Below are positions 35,861 to 49,480 of a DNA stretch of 64,000 nt, piece by piece (the stretch's first letter is position 1; every line of letters starts with the position of its first letter). Below the pieces are notes generated by a model. The model did not search any database, was not told where the DNA came from, and saw only the letters and a list, made by a program, of their open reading frames with translations. Origin of the DNA: Sympetrum striolatum (lineage: Eukaryota; Arthropoda; Insecta; Odonata; Libellulidae); contig OX388341.1 in assembly GCA_947579665.1 (NCBI GenBank), positions 25,863,147 to 25,927,146 of the forward strand, read 5' to 3'. The translations under genes were made by a program, and so were the position numbers.

Positions 35861-38800
35861 GTGTCTCATGAAAGAAAGAACGAGATCCAACACTGCCTTA
35901 CGTTAAAACTTTTTAACTCACCGAATTTCTTGTGATGTAATGCCATGAGGTTGATTACAATATTTTATTTTATTTTAACTAGTTCACTTTTGCCAATTTT
36001 AATATTAGGTCCCAAAGTCTATTTAAATTTTTTTATTGAATTAATTTAATGCCTATGATATCTAGTTTTTCCCCTGATTTTAGGAAGTCGACTTTTACAT
36101 ATGGATTTGGCGTCAGATGGTTTTGAAGTGCACTTGCACAGTGTACACGTGAGCTAAGACAATTGTGAAATGGAACCGAAAATATATGGTGTTCATTCAC
36201 GATTATTATTTAAATAAAGTGGTATTTCTGCTAGTTTTTTAACTAAGGTTTTGTAGGATAAGGGTTGTTTCGCTCGCTGCAGCAGTAAAATAGAAAAGGA
36301 TTTAATTTCCTTTATATATTTTATGCGCATGATGATAATTTTGAAACTGGTAACACATGAATGTGTTCTTAGGTAACCTTAAAATTATAAGTTACCATAT
36401 TTAGGATAAATATTTAACAGAGTAGTCATAAATCACATCTATATTTTTTAAGGAAAGCCTTGCTGGTTGTTCTTTAATCTCTTTCAGATATTTTCTATTA
36501 AAGATCAAGATTTCCAGGAAATGAACTGACGTGTTATTCTTATCGGAGTTCCGCTTGATGAATGAGAATGTCATATCGTAGTTATTAATATACAGTTTCT
36601 TAAAATATAACTCACTATTTATAACTGTAGTGAAACTTACAAAACTGATAATAACGAAATACTAATCCATAAATATTAAAAGGACTGAAAAAAAAGCTCT
36701 CACTAATAATCCCACCTATATTTTGTCTCTGATTGAGATTTCTTCACGTTCTAATAGAGATCATTAGAGCTTTTTTATAATTAGTCTGTTATGTCTAGTT
36801 TCCATAGTTTTACAGTCCTAGGATTATTTAAAAATGCCGTAACATTGTACAAATTATTGCCTAAATATTAATCTAAATGTATGCCATATCATCAGTCAGA
36901 TTCGTTTAAATATTCAGTTATTATTTTTTTCTTGAAGCTCATCTTACTATTCTCAAATTCATTAATCTTTACTTGCATTTTTATCTATGCTTATAAAATG
37001 TAGTTTTGCATAACTATTCCACTCTATTTTCTCTCAGTTGGATAATATGTTGATTGAGTGAACAATTGCTTCATTTCAAAATTTCGTATTGTATTTATCC
37101 GAAACAGCGTGTTAATAGAACTAGATTGATGATGTTTTTGTTGATGTGATAGTAGTGATAGATAGTGATAATACATATTTGTATTCCTATGGAAATATTA
37201 AACTTTTTTATTACTCAATAAATAATATGGGACATATGATATCGTACGGCGAAGTAGATAGAGGCGACAATTAAGAAATTTATGATTTGCAATTCCCATC
37301 AGTCGGCAGTTTTAATTTTGCGCATTCGATAAGGAGGAAACGCCATTATGAATCAAATTACATTGGAAACGTAGCGTGCGGAGCAAATAGCTCTAGCGTG
37401 ATCCATTAGGCACGCATGCCATTCATTTCCTATCTCTTGCCTATCTTGAAATTACCGATTTCTTTCGCTGGTAATTTTCCTGCGTTTCACTGTCTTGAAA
37501 AACTAGGTATGCTATCTATCACAGTGTTCATGAAATCCGATTACTAATTTGCTGAATTGAAAACTGAAAACAATTCTCAAAGAGACGAATTCTTAGAAAC
37601 AAAATCAGTCAGAACTGTCATAAGATTCCGTTACACGAATCGCGAATCATAAGTTAAGGTAATAGATTTAAACGAATCACACAGGAAATATACCTTTGAA
37701 AGAAAAAATTGTTAGACGCTAAGAGTTTATATTGGATTGGATTTTCTTATAAATAATAATAAAAATATTTCAAAGATATGATACCTTTTCTCAAAAGCAC
37801 AGCTCCATAGTAGGTATGTTCGATGTAGTTACTAGAAAATAATCTATCATTCATATCGAAACATCTGTATTGTGATAACATTTTGTTTCATTTTAGTCAC
37901 GGAAGCATGCAATGTCTCTTGGTGGCTATTTTCTGTAGCAAAACTAAAATTGCAAAATCTTAGACATTTATGCACATCAAACTCACAATTTTTATCACCT
38001 GTTATTTTTGTGAAATTATCAGAATAATTTTATTTGCGACGTTATTGAATTTTTCTCCGAAATTTATCGATATTACATTGAGCATGAAAAGATTTTGTGC
38101 TTATATTTGAAGGAATTTGTAATTAAAGATCAGCTTAAATCGATATATTTTTACCAGAAGTACGGAATAGCTATATTCTTTCCCAGAAAAACTTGTAAGT
38201 AGCTGTGGTAGAAGATGAATAACTTACCGCATAATTAACCTGATTTTTACTAAATTAGTACTAATTCTGCTAAAGACCATAACTGACGATACTAAATCAG
38301 AAATTAACTCCTCTTTGACAAAGAAAAGTGTGTATATTTACTTATTTCAGTTTGCATTAGCGTTAACTAGTGATCTTTCCTCGTACATCCTCAATGTTTA
38401 TCATTCCCGGTTACCACACTACTCCACCTTTTCTCTCAAACCTGCGCCTGCACTTTATCATGCTGTCGGAGTTAGTGGAAGAAAAACCCAACACTTTTAT
38501 CTTTTCAAAAACTTGATTATTGCTTTAGTTGAAGCATATTAACGAACTATATGATGAGCTGAAAGTGTCTAATCTCACATTGGAAGGATTCAAGCTCTGC
38601 TCGAGTATACTAAAGAAAAGTTGATCATCATAAAAATATAGTATCTCGAACTCGATTTGAGGTTAAATAGTTGATATATTTAGATTAAAATGAATCTTTA
38701 TCTAAGGTATATTATTTATTTAAATGTGACTCATCCTTCTGCTGGTTTTATTCTATAAATTTACTAATACATAAAATATTGATTTATGGAAAATATTGAA

Positions 38801-40094
38801 ACAGTTAATTTACACATCTAATTTTCTCATGAACTACATCCGTATACAGTTGGAAGTATTAATAATTAATAATACTACTGAATCCTTACATACTTCTAGT
38901 CCTTTTTTCTGGGATAATTCCGAGTCAAATATATTTTACTGAAAATGTGTGAAATTATTTAGTATAAGAATGGCACGAGGATAACCAACCTGTGACAAGC
39001 GAAATATTTATACAACATATCCTCCAAAGAAAGTTGGAAATATAATTCAGATAGTGTATATATATGAAATAAATACTTTCAAAATAGGCTAGTAAAACTG
39101 TCAGCCGGCAAGATTGAGTGTAATTAAAATTCTCGTTGAAGAATTTCCATCTCTCTAGATTCCTTTAAGGTATTCGTAACCTTTTTATTTAGTTGAAACC
39201 TCAATTATGCTTAATAAGTTTGTATCTCGCGACCTTTTCTCTGTGAATTAGATTTTTTAAATCTTAATATTTCCTCCTTTAGCAAATTTTGTTCTGGGTA
39301 CTCTATAGTAATTTCATAATAGCACTCTTCCGGAATGCGTAGTCTATTTTCTAGCCACTATTTTTCCTGACCTCTTTTCGCCTCCGCCAAGAGCGCTATT
39401 TCGCACTTTCCGGTTTTGTTTCAGACAGAGACGCAGTTCTGTGGCCGTAGAGATTATCCAACCTGTGGCTTTCATTATAGGATGCTAGTGGCGTAAAAAA
39501 GCAAGCTAGTGGTGAGAGATGCTAGAAGGGAGGCAACGAGGAGCCGTTGATGATTTTTATAAAAGAGAGCGTAAAGAGGTAGTTCATAAGACAATGTATT
39601 TTAGAAATGATTCCAGATTCGACAGTCAGTTACAGAACGTCAATTTTGAAATGAATATCGATAATTGATGGAAAGAACTTCGTACATTTGATTTTAATCG
39701 TCATATAGGTTATTTTGGCTTGTAGGTCACGTCCTTGGAAGTGAGTAAAAAGCTTCCATTTATTAATTTCAGATAAGTAGGAAATGGATTGAATTTTAGG
39801 CTTGTTTTTCTACACAAATATTGTAAATATACCCACGACCTTGAAATTTTGGGGTATTTTATCGTTTTCACTAAGCCTTACCTTACTTGTTGTGGACATC
39901 GTCTGTGTATTGATTACTGTTACACATTGATTCAGTTTTAACGAAAATCAGGTAACTATACTAAATTAAATTGACCTTTTTAGCGTTGGACTAGTAATAC
40001 AATTCTAATGGTTTGGCATAAAGATTCTGTAATGAATAAATAAGGAATATCAATTAGTTTTATGAAAGTTTTCACGTTATTATATACAACGTAA
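35861..40094. other. AT-rich intron-like DNA, no gene seen
   Basis: Long AT-rich stretch. Small features are an E-box CACGTG near 36148, a short (GATAGT)-type repeat at about 37148-37172, and a GC-richer interval at about 39340-39560 containing a TTTTGTTTCAG acceptor-like tract without a supported exon. Donor-like GTGAGT words occur near 39742 and 40168. Confidence 0.5.
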
Positions 40095-40146
40095 TTTGGG
40101 ATTTAATGCATATCTTGGTTTATCTGGGATTTAATGCATATATCTT
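40095..40146 (+). repeat. short tandem duplication
   Basis: TGGGATTTAATGCATAT occurs twice with a 28-base offset, with matching TCTT after each copy. Recent replication slippage is the likely origin. Confidence 0.85.
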
Positions 40147-40596
40147 CTTATAAAAGTCTTTCCGCGGAAGTGAGTTTATAATGTTATAAGTTAACATTTC
40201 GGAATGGTATAGATACCACAGGACTCACAGGTGATAAATGAAAGGATTCCTTGTTGTGCCATGATGGTTTGAAATTTGATGGAACTCTATGATTTATTAA
40301 AACCTTGAAACGAGCCCTGACGGTTCTTTTGAATTTGGATTGATGATGCTTTTACGATGCCCGTTTTTAAATAGATAAGGAGAGAGCCCCTCGTATCAGA
40401 CCAAAGGGCGCTACGTCACGAAGTGTTGGAAGAAACACCGTACGCTTAAGTAAGAATGCAGGGTCGAACATGTTACACCAGAAAATACAATTAAGATTGA
40501 TAGACAGCTCATGAGATAAAATTACTCATGGATTTTCGCTTTCTCCATTGCATGACATCCTTTCTCACCTTAAGTTTATTTTTGCGTGTTGGAGGG

Positions 40597-40632
40597 TTCC
40601 AGAATGTTCCATAAAATAGTAATGTTCCAGAA
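40597..40632. promoter_or_regulatory. heat-shock-element-like cluster
   Basis: TTCCAGAATGTTC (40597-40609) holds three alternating 5-bp units TTCnnGAAnnTTC in perfect register, the minimal binding array for a heat shock factor trimer. A second pair, TTCCAGAA (40625-40632), follows 15 bases later. About 45-55 bases further on is an AT-rich ATAAATAAAG word. No coding frame follows closely, so a nearby transcript is not shown. Confidence 0.45.
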
Positions 40633-40689
40633 CAGGAAAGTGATAACCATGACGAAATAAAGCCAGAGAATTAAAGCCAGATAAATAAA

Positions 40690-41930
40690 GCGGAGAAAAA
40701 ACAAATTCGGCTAATTTTATTAATGCACGCATTATAAAAATAGAAATTCATTTGGATTGGCTTCATCATCCCTTCAAAAGGGTTCATACCTTTGTAGATA
40801 TTTTCAGCATGCACTTTATTAAGTGCATTGCGCGTCTATATGATTGATGACGGTAGATTGTATTCCGTGTGGTGATTGATTGATGCTCATTCTGTTTCCA
40901 TTTGCAGGAGTCCTTGGCCTTCTGTTAGCCATAATTCAGCTCCGGGATATTTTATTTATCTAACCTTTATTCAAAATATATTTACCTTGCACCTTGGAAT
41001 ATAAATATCGCTCAAAGTCTTTGAACTCGTCATGGGTCACTCGTAACGTTTGGGTCTGGATCCACTTCGTGAGTGGAATGTTTCATCCTCAACTTTCTAC
41101 CAAAGTCAAGTTATTGAATGTACCGTAATTCGAATCAAGATTTGAATGTTTTTCATTATTTATGCAACAACTTTCTGTTTCTATTATTCGCTTATAATCA
41201 ATTATCAAAATTCAAACAGTAAACATAAGGTACAAATTCAGAGGTTATACAATCTACTATAAAGTGGGCTTTAATTAACGGATGGTAGTAACATCGAAAT
41301 ATTGTTATTCTCAATTTTTATGGAAGTTTGAAGATATAAATAATTTATGATTACAATGTCACGGGCATATAGAATAGAAAATAGTTAACTAGTGTCCAAT
41401 TTTCTTTCTATTACATTTTAGGCCTAATGTTACTCTTTTAGTCTGTCTTTCATTTAAAAAATTATGAATATATTTATAGCGATATTGTCATTAAAAATAA
41501 TACTCTTAAGTAATTAATAAAAAATGTTGTTTGAATTTATAAAAAATACTACCATTATCTAGTATATAATTATAGTATTAGAAAAGAAGCTCCTCAGTGT
41601 AACAAACCCTATGAAAGTTATTTATCAGCCATTATTTCTATCTTTTATCATAACTTGTAGATGAATTTTAAATTCACATATCTCCTCTGAAAGTAATCTC
41701 ATGCACCCCATAAATTATTTCCCATGAATTCTCATAACTTCATGAATTTACTCTCTCTTCGTGGTTTCCACAGATTCAGTTCTTTCACGCAGTGATTTCC
41801 TCTCCAAGACATATTTTCCTCCTACTGAACGACCAAGATACACTTCAAATGCTCCGTAATCTCCTTTCATTTCGAATCCCACGAATAACCTTAAATTAAA
41901 CCCTTTTGTTTCGTTTCTCAACATCCTGCC
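40690..41930. other. AT-rich spacer, no gene seen
   Basis: AT-rich; nothing recognised. Confidence 0.5.
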
Positions 41931-42720
41931 TTTCTTTTTTCAAAACCCCTTTGCCTTTCCTCAAATCTGTTCATTTTTCCAAATCTTTACTCCGCATTCA
42001 TTCTCAAGCTTTATTTCTTTCAAAACCCCTTCTCCTCCCCGCCCCTTCTCCTCGCCTTCTTTTACTGCTCGCTCGCGACGAATGAGTTTCCTACAAATTG
42101 CGTTTCTCCCGTGCTCTTTGCCACCCACTCGACCCACACACACGCACGCGCGCCCTCACACACTCACCGCCTTTCTTTCCTTCACATAGAGGGAGAGGGG
42201 GGATCATAACCATACCTTTCTGTCTCTCCCCTTCTCCACTCATATGCTCTTCATTTATTTTTCACACCTCAATTTACTTATAAGGCCTTTATTCGCATTC
42301 CCCTCTTCATTATGACGTACTCACCAGCGGATTACCGGTTCAACTCCGCGTCTCTTTTTTTATAAGGGACGCGATGATCTCTCTACCCTAATCCTCGTCT
42401 GCACCCACAAAACTCATCCCTGAGAAACATCCGATCCCTGCGCTTTTCGAGTTTTATTTGACTTCCTATTTCTTTTCTTTCTTTCCCGTGCCTTACTTCC
42501 TGCCATCAATCTTTCACGCTCCTCCCTCCCCTTCCGGCCAGAATCGACTCTCCCCCCTGAAAGCTCATTCTATGTGTTTTTACCTCTTCTCTGTACCTAT
42601 CGATGTTTTTACCCGAAAGATGATACTACCACCCCTTCTTGCTCCTCTATTACTCCCTCTTCAATCACTCCTGAACGTATTTATTCAAAATGTCTCTTTT
42701 TTCCATACCATACGATACAC
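41931..42720. other. long pyrimidine-rich block
   Basis: C/T-rich on the + strand for most of its length, with a CACACACACGCACGCGCGCC-like alternating purine-pyrimidine stretch near 42135-42155 and a short GAGGGAGAGGGGGG interruption at about 42189. Frames here are compositional artefacts. Confidence 0.5.
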
Positions 42721-44000
42721 TTGGTAGAATATTGTTTTATTGACAGTTTTTATTTCCCATTTAATCTTTGAGTACTTTTATTTGTCCACACTTCTATTAA
42801 GAATTAGAGAATGAGTTTTGAATTTTCAGATTTATGGATTATATTTAGCTCTTGCGAAATACTTACGCGTCTATCCATCAAGTTTCTCATTTCATTTCTG
42901 TTATGAGCTGATATCTTTGTTAAAGTTGACCTGTTAAAATGGCTTCTTTCTTACGAAGGTTGGTAATTTTTTCCATTTAATTTCTTTGTCATATTTTAAT
43001 ACCTCTCTGCCTAATTTCTAAAGTAAATAGCAATTGAGAACGTAGTGGACATAGATATTCTACAGACTATTATATATCTTAAATAATTTTCTATCTTTAC
43101 TATTATTATATTATTCTCTAATGGATTGTGTGAGTTTGAGATGTCTCATCTCACCTCTATTGGATTAGGTTAAAAACAGACGCTTGCGACGATTTTGTTG
43201 TAAATTCAGTGAATATACCACGTAAAAAACTTATGATGCTATTTAAAACGAATCATGATTGGGAGCTAAAAGGACTAGCGAGCCCTACGACAGTTCCATT
43301 TATGGTAGTTCATGCGTTACTCAACTTTTTCCAGGGATGGTTCTGCAAAGTCAATAAAAGTTGCAAAAAGTTTTAAAAGTCCATATTTACAGGTCAATCA
43401 ACCTTAATTCCGAAATAGTTTCTTAAACTTGCCGCTTAATCAAAATTTTCGATCATTATTTCTATTGATCGCTCTTAGGAATTTTCTTGGAATTTTCCAT
43501 TTATTAGGAGCATCTCAAATTTGATTGTATGTAATAATAAAAGACACTTAATTTTGATTTATCCGTTACGTTTCTGGCTTTCTAATCTTGCTTTGGTATT
43601 TTTTATTCCGAGTATGTTGATAAACATGTTTTTTACAACGGTAATAGTGGCAATTTTGAATACTCGTAAGAATTACATAAATTTCCCTAGCAGATCTAAG
43701 AATGTCATAATGCGTCTCCATGATTAGGTATATTTCTATGATAAACATAATTTTCCGCAAGTGGGTATTTAGAAGTCAAGTCTATCATTTACTGTCAATT
43801 TAATAAAGAGTTATTACTTTCATATTTCAACTCGCAGATCGCAAACTGTAAGACCGCTGAGAAAACGAAAAGATTAATGTCATGCGTATGCCAAGAAGTC
43901 CCAGCCACCGCTGTTGACACAACCTCCTCATCTTCCTGTCCCTTTTTTAATGAAAATAGCTTTCCTTTCTGTCTTTCAATTTCCCTTTCTTAATTAGATT
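42721..44000. other. AT-rich spacer, no gene seen
   Basis: AT-rich; nothing recognised. Confidence 0.5.
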
Positions 44001-44510
44001 CTTTTATTTCAGCGTTCTAAACTCGGCTGAGTTCATTCTCCTAATATCTTCCCTATCTTTTCTTTTCCGTCATCATCCTTTCTTAATCTTCCCTCCCCCT
44101 TCATGCATTCCAATTCCGCAGAATCTCGCCATTGTCTCCATTTGATCCTTCACATTTTCTGCCAATCCTCCGCTCCTGTTTCTCTCTCATAGTTTCCTAT
44201 CGCCTTTGTGTCCCTTTCCCTCCACTTCTGCGCAGCACACATTAGAACCCCCCTTTCATCCGTTTGGTCGGCCACTCGGACACGTTCTTAGACCCTTAGT
44301 GACCCTTGCGATTCCCCTTCTCTCCAATTCCGCCGTTTCCACTTCTTCCATATCTCTCCTCTCATTGTTACCCCCCCCCTCACTTCTTTCTCTCAGCGGC
44401 TAAGGCTAAGACCCCTTACATGCCATATCTCCTTCTTACTTTCTTCCGAAGACGTTTCTTGCCCTCGTGTCGTTTCCCCATCGTTATTTCCAGGGTCAGA
44501 AATGATTTAA
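44001..44510. other. pyrimidine-rich block
   Basis: C/T-rich on the + strand, including a run of C residues near 44371. Two overlapping frames are Ser/Pro/Leu-rich artefacts. Confidence 0.5.
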
Positions 44511-44689
44511 TTTGATCTCGCTGAGTATTATTCCAAGAGTAAGATTGCTATATGTGGGAGTATTGATATTTGAATTTTTCAGTGTTAGTTGAGATCCTTT
44601 CGATGTGTGGACGATTGTATCCTTTCACAGAAACCGGACGTAAACATATTAAAGAAGTGGCATAATACCCTTTTGTAGTATTATATTCT

Positions 44690-44790
44690 TTTGAGTTCCT
44701 GGATGGCCTAGTTGGCAGCGCTTTTGGCTTTCGTGAAAGCGGTCCTATATTCGATTCTTGGTGGGATCTCACGTGCGAAGTGGCCTAAGC
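44690..44790 (+). repeat. tRNA-derived SINE-like head, second family
   Basis: TGGCCTAGTTGG (44704-44715) is a near-consensus A box and TATTCGATTCT (44748-44758) a B box; the 32-base gap is close to that of a tRNA. The surrounding bases can form T-arm and D-arm like stems, but the acceptor stem does not close. CTCTTT-TGGTAC-TAT type words at about 44667, 44849 and 44877 repeat around it in diverged form. The - strand frame across it is an artefact. Confidence 0.6.
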
Positions 44791-44799
44791 TGTCGAGGC

Positions 44800-47340
44800 A
44801 CTTTTAACAATACTACCACTATAATCTTCTGAGATATCATACTCTTTTATGGTACTATTCTATCTCCTTGTATAAAACTCTTTCGTGGTACAATATTTCT
44901 TCCACAGTTATATCACATCGTCTACTTACGTAATCAGTTTTTCTTATTTTTACTTCGATAAAGTTTATGTTTATCTCATTATTTTGTCCCGTAGTTTTCC
45001 TATCTTATCTCATTTGGTCTTCCCTAATCTCATCACGGAAATTTTCCCAAGCTCTCTTTCCTATTCTTTTCTTCTTTCATCTTTTTTTAATTTGTTAGCG
45101 GAACGAAAGGCCTCGCCTAATTTCGGAAGACTTTTGCTCTCAAGTTCCATTTCCACTTTTCGTTTCCTCTTTATTCGTTCATTGGGCGTGTAATGTTTTC
45201 TTTCTTTTCCTTTTATGGTTAAGGGCCCCTTATTTCGTTCCTTTCTTTAATTATGTAACATTGCCCTAAATATTAAAGCTGAGGAGTTTTTTCTTTAACT
45301 CCTAACTTTCGATGAATTGGAGCTGATAATTGCATTTATTTCTCCCAAAAAGCTTAATTATCTGAAAGATAATGATATCATAATGAGATGCTAGGACCAG
45401 TATAAGAGGTAATTCCTTTTGATGCCATCAGGTTTTTAAGCCCCTAGTTCCATTCTCTTTTGGATCCAAACAAATAAAATATGATACTTTGGCATTCGAT
45501 GTAAATATCGTATCTGACATAACACAGTGAAAGTCCCAGTGAACAAAAGAATACGAGGAAACAATTCTTAACCTGATTTATTGAAAAAACAACGAGGCTT
45601 CAAGAATTTGGATTCAAGTCGGCTATTTTGTTAGGAAAGAGACGCAATCATTATCATAATCATATTATTGGAGATAATTCATTAAATTAGTCCACTATCG
45701 ATGCGAACTACTTGTTATTCTGGCCGATCCAAAAATGAGCGTAAAGTAAGTAAATAGATGCTAAGAGCAATAGAATCTAGAATCTTTTTCCGAAAATAAT
45801 ATGCGATAGCAAAACACTAAAATTAACATTGAACGATCGGTTTTTAAACGTCCTGATTCACTCCTAAAGAAGGCTTCTAAGATACTACTATAGATGTAAA
45901 TGAAAGTTTTATCAGAACGCTAATGAATCTGTTCTTTTGTTTATTGTAAGAAAATATAGCCCCAAGATGTTCATTTAATGACGTGATCTTATTTTGGCAA
46001 TGGTGCAGTAGCATTGTTTATCTCTGGACATTTCCATCTCTTTCCTAAATTTTAACAAAAATATTATGAGATGCATCAAATGTTTACTCTAGAAAGAGAG
46101 CATATAATAACAGCATACCAAGTGCTTAGAACACCTTAATACGAATGATATCTCTCACTGGGAATTCTCGCTTTAAAAGAAAAACATTTCCGAAGCGAAT
46201 GCTTACATTGTGACAAATTACTCTTCATTGTTTTTTCATAATTATCTCATAATTATTCTGATGAATGTTAGTCATATTTTTTAACGATTTCATTATTTCA
46301 CAATTTATCCTTTAGCTTGTATGACTGGTTTACGTAGGTGTGAATGTATGGACAAAATAAAATTAGTATTCCAAACTAAATCAATAGAATATGCAGGCGG
46401 TAATTAAGTGAAGCTTGGAAAGGAAATACTTCGCACTTCTTTTATGATTGATTATTTAGGACGCATAAAAATCGTCGACGTTAAAGTAAGATTTGCTTAT
46501 GTTCCGACATAATTAGGATAGTTAGATATATAACCCTGTTTTTGTAATTATATTTAAATCAAGCTGCTGCAATTATTAATTTCTTTCAAGTACACGATGG
46601 AGCAATTTCGTTTAAAAAAATATAATCAATCGAAAATTCAATTCAGGGTGTAGTAATGAAGAGATTACAAAAAGCTGTTTCAGTCTAATTTACGCTTCTT
46701 GCCTTAAAAATCATTAATTTGGGGTTTTTGGATATTATCCGCGTCATAAATAATGCGTTTGAAAAACAATTCCCTCCAAACGGCTATGATTAATTTTTCA
46801 ATGGCAGTGGCGCTCAGATTTTACGTTAACGTATTAATTTTACAAATTTTGAAATAATTTGACGTGACGAATATCGCGGGATTCTGTGGATATCAATCAT
46901 CTCATTTTCATCGGTCTGTTTGACATAAAAGCCCATTCTCACCAATTACTTTTGGGACATGTTTTTACGATTACTCGCCTCTACTGACACCCAGGTTAGA
47001 GCGGGATGATGGATAGCTCATGATTTTCCATTAAAATTCATCACGCAGAGTAAATTCACCTCCAGGCAGTAGTCTAAATGATAGTATGAAAGAATGTGGC
47101 AACTTTTTGTGACTTCTAATCTCGGATGTACCGCCATAAATTTCAACATTATAAATACCAGGTGATGGAAAGTAAAGGTGTAAATCCCGTCACAAGTTGA
47201 TTATTAGTCTGTAAGGATTGTATTTTAATTGTTTACTTTGCTTTAACATTAGGAAAAATATTAAATCTAAGTTACAAACTCAATTATAATATTTCCATCG
47301 CATTATATTTTTGTTATTGCTGTATCGTTAAAAGTGCTCC
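44800..47340. other. AT-rich intron-like DNA, no gene seen
   Basis: Pyrimidine-leaning to about 45240, then AT-rich. No coding or repeat homology recognised. Confidence 0.5.
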
Positions 47341-47398
47341 GAGAATGCTTAAGTAATTGTCTGCATGGGCTCGATGGAATGGAGTCTGGGACCGCATT

Positions 47399-47430
47399 TA
47401 TAAAAGCCAAAAACGCTGCCCACTCAACAA
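47399..47430 (+). promoter_or_regulatory. TATA-box-like core promoter candidate
   Basis: A canonical TATAAAAG (47399-47406) in a locally GC-richer context is followed at 47421-47430 by CACTCAACAA, an imperfect initiator in about the right place. The next ATG (47460) opens an 84-codon AT-driven frame rich in Ile, Tyr and Phe with no recognisable domain. I do not call that frame a gene. Confidence 0.2.
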
Positions 47431-47460
47431 TCCGGAAGCCCGCATTATAAACTTATCATA

Positions 47461-49480
47461 TGCGTAATACCAATACATATTTCCCATTGGCGACGATTTT
47501 TGGGAATTTAAAAACTTGTATTTTGCTAATACTCGAATCATTGCTCGGACAAGCTTATTATTTTAATTATAAAAACCTTAAAAAGTATAAAGGTGATATC
47601 CTTATATGTAGAATTATTCTTATGACTTATTTTATTCCTTATTTTATGACTAATTTTTTACTCCGCATTCATATTATTTATTTCTATATACCATGGCTTT
47701 TTTACTATACTTAATGTATAGGTATACAAAATGAAAAAGATTAATTTTGATCTTTACGTTTTATTCTACCTTACATAATATTTATTTGCAAAATGCAAGA
47801 GGGCATATGCCCGTGATGAAATTTATTAAAATGACAATTTTGTGACCCGCGTTCTCATTATCTCCATTTTTACAATCTAAATTTCACCCATTATTTCCCT
47901 TGACGTATTGTCATTCATTCAGTCCAACGAGAGAAAGAATCCGTTTCAGTATTCTCATGGAATACTTCTTAATCCCGTAAAAAAAGAATCGTCCTGGTTG
48001 GATGGAAGGGCAATTTCCTAGCATGGGCCGAGTGCACCGTATTCGCCAGTGACGTCCGGACGTGCCCTCGTTGTTAGGAATAGTCGATTCCATCAATCTC
48101 TAGACAAACTACTTAAACGTGTTAGAAAAAAGAGCTTGCAATGCAGCCGCAGCATCAGCAAATCGTCGGTGAAGATCTTCGCCTTAAGGTCGTAAATCAC
48201 TGTCTTTCGTGGAATCGTTCGCCCATCCCACAATCCGCGCACCCACACATTCGAGGATTTCCTGCCAAATAGCCTTCGTCTGCCTCGTCCCTCTGTTTCT
48301 TGCTCTTCTTCCACTCTACTGAAACGAGTGAGACCTTTTACGACCTCTTCGAGCTTTACTTGTGAATATATTCGAGGAATGACCATTTTTGAAAGAGGTG
48401 AGGTCGTCAGCAATGAATTAACCAACAGCAGTTCTTTGTAGATTCTTATCAATTTTCGAGATTTCTGTACACTTAAATACCTTTTCAAGTACTTTCTTTA
48501 GCTCGGAATAGGAAAAGAAGTATATTTACGGCTCTTTGATGAGTTTTTCTACCTAATTTTTATACATCATATTTCAAAATTTATCTATTATGCATTATTT
48601 ATACTTTGGACATTATTTTTACTTTATTAATGGATGAATTCTTACAGAGATTTCCCTCTATTTTGGATTCTTTTCTTAAAATTGACTATGCCGTTAACTA
48701 TTTTTTCAAGCATGTCAAGAAAGCAAATGGAATTAACTTTACCAGTTCGTATTTTCAATTTTGGGAAAACACTTGGAAGAATTTTCAAAAATGTAGTATT
48801 TTGATTCTAAATAATTTTATTGAAGTGAGAATGACAAAAATATGCCTAATAAAGACTATCATCATTCATAGCAGATTCAAAATTCTAATAGTGGTTTCCC
48901 CTTGTGATTTTGCTCTTATGTAATGTTATCCTATGGGGAAAGATTACTTTCAATGAGCAGATATTTACTTTATTCCGTCCTTGAACTAAAGGAAGGATTC
49001 ATTACAATACTAATAATCAATAACTCTAACACTGAAGTAATTGATACTAGGTGAATATATAATAATAATAATAGTTAGAAATCGTCTTTATCTGGGCGAG
49101 GTTGAGGCTAAAAAGTCTCTTCTTCCATCTAACCCATCGTCATTAATTATAAAATTAGAAGTAGAAACAATTAGAGGAATTGTTTAATGTATATTTTAAT
49201 ATATATTTCTGATACAGGAGAAAATATCGAATCAGTTGATGTTTAATCGAGATTTCTGACTTAACCCATCAGCTACGGTGATTGACAGCAAAAACTGATT
49301 GCCGAAACTGAAAAAATAAAGACACTAATTGAATTTTTATCCCATTGTTGATTAATTTATCTGAAAAAACTTCAGGATCGAGATAAGCACGCGAATCAAA
49401 AAAAAACTTATCCTCAAAGTTTTCCCAGCTTAAAAGATCAATTGCTACATTGCATGGCCAAATTTCCAAACGCGATTTAG
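47461..49480. other. AT-rich DNA with one mixed patch
   Basis: Mostly AT-rich. The interval at about 47990-48490 is more GC-rich and carries a 131-codon - strand frame (48093-48488) of mixed, basic composition without a recognised family. A 105-codon + frame (48606-48923) in AT-rich DNA is unusual in length but within chance expectation for a window this size. Confidence 0.4.

Noticed and set aside
36368..36380. TGTTCTTAG followed by GTAACC
   Set aside because: Poor donor and short pyrimidine tract; not comparable with the two accepted sites.
48606..48923. 105-codon plus frame in AT-rich DNA
   Set aside because: Unusually long for its composition, but a rough estimate gives a few such frames by chance in 64 kb, and no family is recognisable.
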